Shown here: one piece after another, positions 59,038 through 64,000 of the stretch
Position numbering within the stretch: the stretch's first letter is position 1
Layout: every line of letters starts with the position of its first letter
Source: CAZUYC01 sp964624475
GTDB lineage: Bacteria; Myxococcota_A; UBA9160; SMWR01
Assembly: GCA_964624475.1 (NCBI GenBank)
Contig: CAZUYC010000069.1
Coordinates: 1-64,000, forward strand
Length of the DNA: 64,000 bases
Reading direction: 5' to 3'
Position numbers and translations under genes: made by a program
The notes under the pieces: model-generated
What the model saw: the letters and a program-made list of their open reading frames with translations, nothing else
What the model was told of the DNA's origin: nothing
Database searches by the model: none

Positions 59038-59582
59038 GTGGGCCGGGGCCGCCTTCGGCCCACCTGCTCGCGGAGCTGCCGCGTCTGCGCGAGGCCGCCG
59101 CGCTCGGGCCGCTGCTCGACCTCGCCTGCGGCCGCGGGTGCAACGCGCTCGCCGCGGCGGGGGCCGGGCTCCGCGTCGCGGGAATCGACCGCGATCCCGA
59201 GGCCCTCGCCGCGCTGCGCGCCGCGGCCCGCGAACGGCGGGCGGCGCTCTCGGCGGTGCGCGCCGACCTGGAGGCCGGCCTGGGAATCCCCGTGAGACCA
59301 GGGAGTTGCGGTGGAATCCTCGTCTTTCGCTTCCTCTTCCGTCCGCTCGCGCCCGCGATCGAGGCCGCGCTCGCCCCCGGCGGGATCCTGCTCTACGAGA
59401 CCTTCACGATCGAGCAGAGGTCCCTCCGCCATGGGCCCAGGAATCCGGCGTTTCTGCTCGAGCCCGGGGAGCTGCGCGCGCTCTTTCGGGGGCTCCAGGT
59501 GCTCCACTTCTCCGAAGGCGTGACCGCGGCGCCGCGGCCCGAGGCGCTCGCGCGGCTCACGGCGCGGCGCCCTCGGGCCTGA
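59034..59582 (+). CDS. SAM-dependent methyltransferase
   Basis: 182 residues. LLDLACGRGCNALAAAGAGLRVAGIDRDPEALAALR is the Rossmann SAM-binding motif I and II; ILLYETFTIEQRSLRHGPRNPAFLLEPGELRALF is a variant of the post-core region in TehB-like methyltransferases. Substrate unknown. GTG start at 59034 overlaps the deleted GDPD gene (GTGA); its 3' end overlaps convergent queG by 26 bases. Confidence 0.8.
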   Translation: MSGPGPPSAHLLAELPRLREAAALGPLLDLACGRGCNALAAAGAGLRVAGIDRDPEALAALRAAARERRAALSAVRADLEAGLGIPVRPGSCGGILVFRFLFRPLAPAIEAALAPGGILLYETFTIEQRSLRHGPRNPAFLLEPGELRALFRGLQVLHFSEGVTAAPRPEALARLTARRPRA

Positions 59583-60660
59583 GCGCGTCGCCCGCGGGCC
59601 CGAGCCTCGCCAGCGCCCAGCGCGCATGCTCCGCGAGGAGCGGATCCCCGCCTTCGGCGTGGCGGCGAAGCAACGGCTCGAGCCCGCGATCTCCGGAGTT
59701 GCCCGCAGCGACGAGCGCGTTGCGCAGCAGCCCCCGCCAGCGCGCGCGGCGCAGCGCCGTGCCGCGCGCCGCGCGCCGCCAGCTCGCCTCGTCGAGCTCG
59801 AGCAGCCAGCGCAGCGCCGGGCGCCGCCACTCCGGTCGCGGTGCCATCCGCGCGCGCAGGCCGAGCGGGTCCTCGGGGAGCGCCCGGCGCTCCCGGCGGT
59901 TCCACGGGCAGACCTCCTGGCAGACGTCGCAGCCGAAGACCCACTCGCCGTGCGCCGCGCGCAGCGCCTCGGGAATCGCGCCGCGGGCCTCGATCGTCGC
60001 GTAGGAGATGCAGCGCGTCGCATCCAGCACGTAGGGCTCCGGGAAGGCCGCCGTCGGGCAGGCGTCGAGGCAGGCGCGGCAGCTCCCACAGTGGTCCGGC
60101 TCCGCGGCGTCGGGCTCGAGCTCGAGGTCGGTCAGCACCACGGCGAGGAAGAGATACGAGCCGAGGCGCGGGTGGATCAGGCAGGTGTTCTTCCCGATCC
60201 AGCCGAGGCCGGAGCGGGCCGCGAGCGCGCGCTCGAGGACGGGCCCCGTATCGACGTAGCCGCGCGTCCGCACCGCACGCCCGGCGAGCGCCACGAGCGC
60301 GGCCTCGAAAGCGCGCACGCGGTCGCGCAGCACGTCGTGGTAGTCGTCGCCGCCGGCATAGCGCGCGACGCGCGCCGCCGGTGCGTCCGCGGGCGGTGGG
60401 CTCCCGGGGTCGTAGACGCAGGCGAGGGCCACGACGCTGCGCGCGCCCGGGAGCACGCGCCGCGGGTCGATGCGCTCCTCGACGCGCTTTGCCAGGTATC
60501 CCATCTCGCCCGCGAAGCCGCGCGCGAGCCACTCGCGCAGGCTCGCCGCGTGGGGCGCCGGCTCGGCGGGCGCGACGCCGGCCGTGTCGAAGCCGAGGGC
60601 GAGCGCGGTGGCCTTGGCGCGCTCGGCGAGGGCTCTTGCCGGCGACGGCTGCAGGGTCAC
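59557..60660 (-). CDS. queG: Epoxyqueuosine reductase
   Basis: 367 residues. Cobalamin-binding N-terminal domain (GEMGYLAKRVEERIDPRRVLPGARSVVALA; YVDTGPVLERALAARSGLGWIGKNT), then two 4Fe-4S clusters: CGSCRACLDACPT and CDVCQEVCPW, and a HEAT-like C-terminus. It reduces epoxyqueuosine to queuosine at the tRNA wobble position. Complete, standard size. Confidence 0.95.
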   Translation of the reverse strand: MTLQPSPARALAERAKATALALGFDTAGVAPAEPAPHAASLREWLARGFAGEMGYLAKRVEERIDPRRVLPGARSVVALACVYDPGSPPPADAPAARVARYAGGDDYHDVLRDRVRAFEAALVALAGRAVRTRGYVDTGPVLERALAARSGLGWIGKNTCLIHPRLGSYLFLAVVLTDLELEPDAAEPDHCGSCRACLDACPTAAFPEPYVLDATRCISYATIEARGAIPEALRAAHGEWVFGCDVCQEVCPWNRRERRALPEDPLGLRARMAPRPEWRRPALRWLLELDEASWRRAARGTALRRARWRGLLRNALVAAGNSGDRGLEPLLRRHAEGGDPLLAEHARWALARLGPAGDALRPEGAAP

Positions 60661-60773
60661 GCATCCCTCCCGCGAGCACCTTAACGCCGCGCGCGCCGCT
60701 CCGAAAGCGAGACAACACGGCGGCCTCGGCTATTCTCGCCGCCGCGGCATTCGAGACGGCGGAGGACCCGGCC

Positions 60774-62129
60774 GTGGGAGGCGTGCGATTTCCCGAGGGC
60801 TTCCACTGGGGCGCCGCGACGGCGTCGTACCAGATCGAGGGCGCGTGGGACGCCGACGGCAAGGGCGAATCCATCTGGGACCGCTTCGCGCACACGAGCG
60901 GCCGGATCAAGAACGGCGACACCGGCGACGTCGCCTGCGATTCGTACCACCGCTGGCGCGAGGACGTCGCGCTGCTGCGCGAGATGAACCTCGGGAGCTA
61001 TCGCTTCTCGATCTCCTGGCCGCGGGTCCTGCCCGAGGGATCGGGCGCGGCGAACGCGCGCGGGCTCGACTACTACAGCCGGCTCACCGATGCGCTGCTC
61101 CAGGCCGGGATCCGACCCTTCCCGACGCTCTACCACTGGGACCTGCCGCAGGCGATCGAGGACCGCGGGGGCTGGCCGAGCCGCGACACCGCGGGGCGTT
61201 TCGCCGACTACGCGCACGCGGTCGCCGGCGCGCTCGGCGATCGCATCTCCGAGTGGATGATCTTCAACGAGCCGAGCATCTTCACCACGATGGGGTACCT
61301 GGTCGGGATCCACGCGCCGGGGCGCCGCGATCCCGAGGCGTGGCTGCGCGCCGGTCACACGGTGAACCTCGCCCAGGGCGAGGCGTTGCGCGCGATGCGC
61401 GCCGCGCAGCCCGGCCTCAGGGTCGGCACGGCCTTCAACATGTCCGCCTGCGAGCCGGCCAGCGACTCGCAGGCGGACCAGGACGCCGCCGAGCGCTGGC
61501 ACCGCCTGCTGAACCTCTGGTACCTCGAGCCCGCGCTGCGCGGCCGCTACCCGGACGCCTTCCCGGGCGGCCTCCCGCTCGAGCGCATGGGCGTGCGCGA
61601 CGGGGACATGGAGCGCGTGCGCGCCCCGCTCGACTTCCTGGGGATCAACCTCTACACGCGGACCCTGGTGCGCGCCCAGCCGAAGGATCCGCTCGGCATC
61701 GGCGCCCAGGCCGTCGGGCCCGTGGGCGGCAGCGAGGGTCCGCGCACCGACTTCGGCTGGGAGGTGTGGCCGCGCGCGCTCCACGACATGGTCGTGCGCA
61801 TCACGCGCGACTACGACCGGCCGCCGATCGAGATCACGGAGAACGGCTGCTCCTACGCCGACGGACCGGGCTCCGACGGCGCGGTCCGCGACCCGCGCCG
61901 CATCGAGTTCTACCGCGGCTACCTCGAGGCGCTGGCGAAGGCGATCGAGGCGGGCGCCGACGTGCGCGGGTACCACGCCTGGTCGCTGCTGGACAACTTC
62001 GAGTGGGGGGAAGGGTTCGGGCAGCGCTTCGGCCTCGCCTTCGTCGACTTCGCGACGCAGGAACGGCGCCTGAAGGAGTCCGGCCGCTGGTACGGGCGCG
62101 TCGCCGCAGAGAACGGCTTCGACGCCTGA
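60774..62129 (+). CDS. GH1 beta-glucosidase
   Basis: 451 residues. Starts VRFPEGFHWGAATASYQIEGAWDADGKGESIWD, the GH1 N-terminal signature. The acid/base Glu is in MIFNEPSIF and the nucleophile in IEITENGCSYAD; the aglycone/glycone loops WSLLDNFEWGEGFGQRFGL are conserved. No signal peptide, so it is cytoplasmic and likely acts on short oligosaccharides. GTG 60774 has a GGAGG site; GTG 60783 is also possible. Confidence 0.95.
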   Translation: MGGVRFPEGFHWGAATASYQIEGAWDADGKGESIWDRFAHTSGRIKNGDTGDVACDSYHRWREDVALLREMNLGSYRFSISWPRVLPEGSGAANARGLDYYSRLTDALLQAGIRPFPTLYHWDLPQAIEDRGGWPSRDTAGRFADYAHAVAGALGDRISEWMIFNEPSIFTTMGYLVGIHAPGRRDPEAWLRAGHTVNLAQGEALRAMRAAQPGLRVGTAFNMSACEPASDSQADQDAAERWHRLLNLWYLEPALRGRYPDAFPGGLPLERMGVRDGDMERVRAPLDFLGINLYTRTLVRAQPKDPLGIGAQAVGPVGGSEGPRTDFGWEVWPRALHDMVVRITRDYDRPPIEITENGCSYADGPGSDGAVRDPRRIEFYRGYLEALAKAIEAGADVRGYHAWSLLDNFEWGEGFGQRFGLAFVDFATQERRLKESGRWYGRVAAENGFDA

Positions 62130-62204
62130 GGGCCACGAGCGCCGGGGGGGCCGCCCGGCCCGCCCCGCCGGCCCGCGCGGGACGGACCCTGCTAGACTGC
62201 GGGC

Positions 62205-62330
62205 ATGGCTGACGAGAAGCGCCCCGAGATCCACGGCCCCGCGCGCTGGGAGCCGCCCGCCTTCGAGGTGATCCCGCTCGACTGCGAGATCACCGCCTAC
62301 GCCCCGGACGGCGGCGGCCCGCTCTTCTAG
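62205..62330 (+). CDS. PqqA-like RiPP precursor peptide
   Basis: 41 residues: an ATG at 62205 gives MADEKRPEIHGPARWEPPAF followed by EVIPLDCEITAYAPDGGGPLF. The second part matches PqqA-type precursors: a Trp-x-x-Pro-x-x-Glu lead and Glu-x-x-x-Tyr (E28 and Y32 in EITAY), the two residues that PqqE cross-links to form pyrroloquinoline quinone. The C-terminal Gly-rich end differs from the classical Arg-rich tail, and a Cys precedes the Glu. No pqqB, C, D or E in the window. Orphan pqqA copies distant from other pqq genes are known. It may also be a different radical-SAM RiPP precursor of the same form. It lies 75 bases after the beta-glucosidase gene. Confidence 0.6.
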   Translation: MADEKRPEIHGPARWEPPAFEVIPLDCEITAYAPDGGGPLF

Positions 62331-62351
62331 GCTTCGCGAGCACTCCGCCCG

Positions 62352-62405
62352 GCGCAAGCGCCGCAGGCGCGCGCAGCGAGGCGGAGCCGAGCGAGGCCCA
62401 TCGGG
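62352..62405 (+). repeat. Dispersed GC-rich repeat, copy 10
   Basis: GCGCAAGCGCCGCAGGCGCG then CGCAGCGAGGCGGAGCCGAG; in tandem with copy 11 (61-bp period), between the peptide gene and cvpA. Confidence 0.75.
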
Positions 62406-62412
62406 CTACGCC

Positions 62413-62466
62413 GCGCAAGCGCCGCAGGCGCGCGCAGCGAGGCAGAGCCGAGCGAAGCTCATCGGG
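62413..62466 (+). repeat. Dispersed GC-rich repeat, copy 11
   Basis: Nearly identical to copy 10 (CGCAGCGAGGCAGAGCCGAG); its right end contains the stop codon of the convergent-lying CvpA gene. Confidence 0.75.
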
Positions 62467-63409
62467 AAGGCGTCGCCATCGCCCGCGCGACGACGGCGCG
62501 GACGCGGGGGTGGCTCGCGAGCGCCAGGTGGTCGCCCGATCGCGCGAGCCCGACCACCTCCGGATCCTGCATCAGACGCTCGAGCTCCGGGTCTTCGCGC
62601 AGCGCGCGCAGGCGCGGCCCGAGCTCCTTCACCACGCCGCCCATCTCGTCCTCGAACGCGGCCGGGTCCCCGGCCGCCCGCTCGCCGACGAGGCCGAGGG
62701 CGTGGAGTCGCCGCCGCAGTCCCGCGTCCCGCGTGAGCGCGACGAAGCTCGCTCGCTGCAGGGCGGCGTCGGTCTCGCCGCGCTCGACGGTGCTCCAGAA
62801 GAGCGCGTCGTCCCGCAGCTCGAAGACGCGGGGATCGGCGAGGACGGCGTCGAGCTCCTCCAGCGTCGCCGCCGGCCGGGCGGCCAGGCGCGCGACGACG
62901 CGGCTGCCCGGATCCGTGCCCAGGGCGGCCAGGGCTCCCGCCTCGACGGCGGAGCTCGTGATCCGGGCCGCCCTCGAATCGCCGAGCGGCGGCACGACGG
63001 GCAGCGCGCCGCCGACCCGCAGCGCCTCGACGAAGAGCGCCAGCCAGGCGACGAGCGCGGCCGTGAGCCCCCCGCGCAGCGCTCCGAAGCAGCCGCCCAG
63101 GGTCCGGTCGAGGGGGCTCCGCGCGAGGCCGACCCGGCGCTGCTCGATGCCGCGCAGCCAGCGCCCGAGCAGCCGCAGCCCCCCGTACGCGAAGGCGAAG
63201 GCGAGCGCGCCGGCGAGGGGTGCCCCGAGCGCCGGCGGCAGCGCGGCCGCCGGCGCGAGCCGCGGACCGAGGCCCGGGCCCGCGAGGATCGCCGCCGCGT
63301 AGGCGCCGACGAGCGCCACGAGCCCGAGCGCGCTCGCGAGCGCGCCGCGCGCGGCGCCGAAGCCCGCGGCGAAGAGGACGAGCGCCAGGACCAGGAGATC
63401 GAGCCCCAT
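62459..63409 (-). CDS. CvpA-family membrane protein with C-terminal extension
   Basis: 316 residues. LDLLVLALVLFAAGFGAARGALASALGLVALVGAYAAAILA and AGALAFAFAYGGLRLLGRWL, then LDRTLGGCFGALRGGLTAALVAWLALF, are the four-segment CvpA core with its G-x-x-x-G pattern. CvpA-family proteins are about 160-230 residues; here an extra soluble ~150-residue C-terminal domain of helices follows (LDAVLADPRVFELRDD ... RLMQDPEVVGLA). CvpA is implicated in envelope robustness and colicin V export in E. coli. Function of the extension unknown. Confidence 0.8.
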   Translation of the reverse strand: MGLDLLVLALVLFAAGFGAARGALASALGLVALVGAYAAAILAGPGLGPRLAPAAALPPALGAPLAGALAFAFAYGGLRLLGRWLRGIEQRRVGLARSPLDRTLGGCFGALRGGLTAALVAWLALFVEALRVGGALPVVPPLGDSRAARITSSAVEAGALAALGTDPGSRVVARLAARPAATLEELDAVLADPRVFELRDDALFWSTVERGETDAALQRASFVALTRDAGLRRRLHALGLVGERAAGDPAAFEDEMGGVVKELGPRLRALREDPELERLMQDPEVVGLARSGDHLALASHPRVRAVVARAMATPSR

Positions 63410-63516
63410 CGGGAGGCGGATCGGCGGGCCCGCGCCGCCCCTGTAGGGAGGCCTCGGGCCTTGACGCCGGCCGCCGGATCGTACCCACTGGAGGCGGCGG
63501 GAGGATCGGTTCCGGC

Positions 63517-63542
63517 GATTCTACCTGCGTGCAGGTAGAATC
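63517..63542. promoter_or_regulatory. Palindromic operator upstream of FGGY kinase
   Basis: GATTCTACCTGC (63517-63528) and GCAGGTAGAATC (63531-63542) are perfect 12-bp inverted arms separated by GT. It lies 25 bases before the kinase ATG and 107 bases before the divergent cvpA start. Its size fits a TetR- or GntR-type dimer; no regulator gene is in the window. Confidence 0.6.
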
Positions 63543-63567
63543 CACCGGTCGGAGGTGGGCGAAGGCG

Positions 63568-64000
63568 ATGCGCGGGCGCTTCCTCGTGGGCCTCGACCTC
63601 GGCGGCGGAGGCGTGCGCTGCCTCGTCGCCGACGCCGAGAGCGGGCGCACGGCGAGCGCCTCGCGGCCCCTCGCCGCCCGGGTCGACCGCGACGTCCCGA
63701 TGAGCGCCGTGTTCGCGCCCGAGGAGGTCTGGAGCCGCCTCGCGGAGGCGACCCGCGAGGCCCTGGTGCGCGCGCAGGCCTCGCCCGACGCCGTGGCGGG
63801 CATCGCGGCGACCAGCATGCGCCACGGGAGCGCGCTCCTCGACGCCGAGGGTCGCGAGATCCTGGTCAGCTCGAACCGGGACGCGCGCGGCCTCGCCGTG
63901 GTGCTCGAGCTCGCCGCTGCGAGCGGGCCCGAGCTGCACCGCCGCACCGGGCACTGGCCGAATCCCGTGCAGCCCGCCGGACGTCTGGGTTGGATCGCCC
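63568..64000 (+). CDS. FGGY-family carbohydrate kinase (partial at window end)
   Basis: 144 residues visible, no stop before the window edge. RFLVGLDLGGGGVRCLVADAESGRTASASRPLA is the N-terminal actin-like phosphate-1 motif; GIAATSMRHGSALLDAEGREIL is the sugar-binding region with the M-R-H block of xylulokinase or glycerol-kinase relatives. It phosphorylates a sugar or polyol. ATG at 63568 preceded by GGAGG. The palindrome at 63517-63542 likely controls it. Confidence 0.8.
   Translation, partial: MRGRFLVGLDLGGGGVRCLVADAESGRTASASRPLAARVDRDVPMSAVFAPEEVWSRLAEATREALVRAQASPDAVAGIAATSMRHGSALLDAEGREILVSSNRDARGLAVVLELAAASGPELHRRTGHWPNPVQPAGRLGWIA

Overview
This is a 64 kb, very GC-rich window from a Gram-negative bacterium. 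The outer-membrane LPS exporter LptD, LapA/LapB-like proteins, IHF-type DNA-bending protein, GlnD and a PEP-CTERM protein all point to a diderm. Thrombospondin-3-like and Myxococcus-type Cys-rich repeats in a giant secreted protein, several sulfatase-fold proteins and frequent GTG starts suggest a deltaproteobacterial lineage in the broad sense (Myxococcota, Desulfobacterota or Binatota-like). No rRNA, tRNA or CRISPR array was seen, so placement is an inference.

Layout. 1-8.4 kb is an accessory zone: a broken DedA gene, a membrane sulfatase between two ~96-bp direct repeats, a degenerate IS630-type transposase, a PEP-CTERM protein, an MNT/HI0074-type nucleotidyltransferase pair, an MFS transporter, remnants of a zinc-ribbon protein and a cytochrome P450, YaiI, and an AbrB/PIN toxin-antitoxin pair. 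8.5-21.7 kb carries mostly exported proteins: a lipoprotein sulfatase, a lipoprotein with calcium-loop-like repeats, a CAP-domain protein, a giant 1774-residue secreted protein and an SGNH hydrolase, plus a SRAP protein and an FAD oxidoreductase. A perfect 42-bp inverted repeat (REPIN-like) sits at 13.7 kb. A VapBC pair with a palindromic operator candidate is at 22 kb.

39.7 down to 22.5 kb (minus strand) is one tightly packed housekeeping cluster: pheA-hisC-tyrA-rpsA-ihfB-lapA-lapB-mutS-amiC-glnD-xerD-cca-scpA-scpB. Most junctions down to xerD/cca overlap as GTGA, ATGA or TGATG, so translational coupling is likely. It joins aromatic amino acid synthesis, translation, DNA repair, nitrogen sensing, envelope and chromosome segregation genes. 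39.9-45.5 kb holds a membrane diguanylate cyclase, a GT-C-like membrane protein, remnants of a RAYT-type transposase and an alpha/beta hydrolase, a small lipoprotein, and coaE.

55.5 down to 45.5 kb (minus strand) is a Crp-like regulator, lptD and a complete tryptophan operon trpE-G-D-C-F-B-A, enough to convert chorismate to tryptophan. 55.9-64 kb has a TlpA/CcdA thiol-redox pair, dtd, dcd, an internally deleted glycerophosphodiesterase, a methyltransferase, queG, a GH1 beta-glucosidase, a 41-residue PqqA-like peptide gene, a CvpA-family protein, and the start of an FGGY sugar kinase cut by the window edge.

Two things run through the whole window. First, a dispersed GC-rich repeat with core GCGCGCAGCGAGCC occurs at eleven places, mostly between genes. 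Between trpG and trpD it forms an 18-codon mini-ORF overlapping both neighbours, and before trpB it is readable in frame. Second, there are many short gene remnants, showing active gene decay next to an otherwise compact genome.
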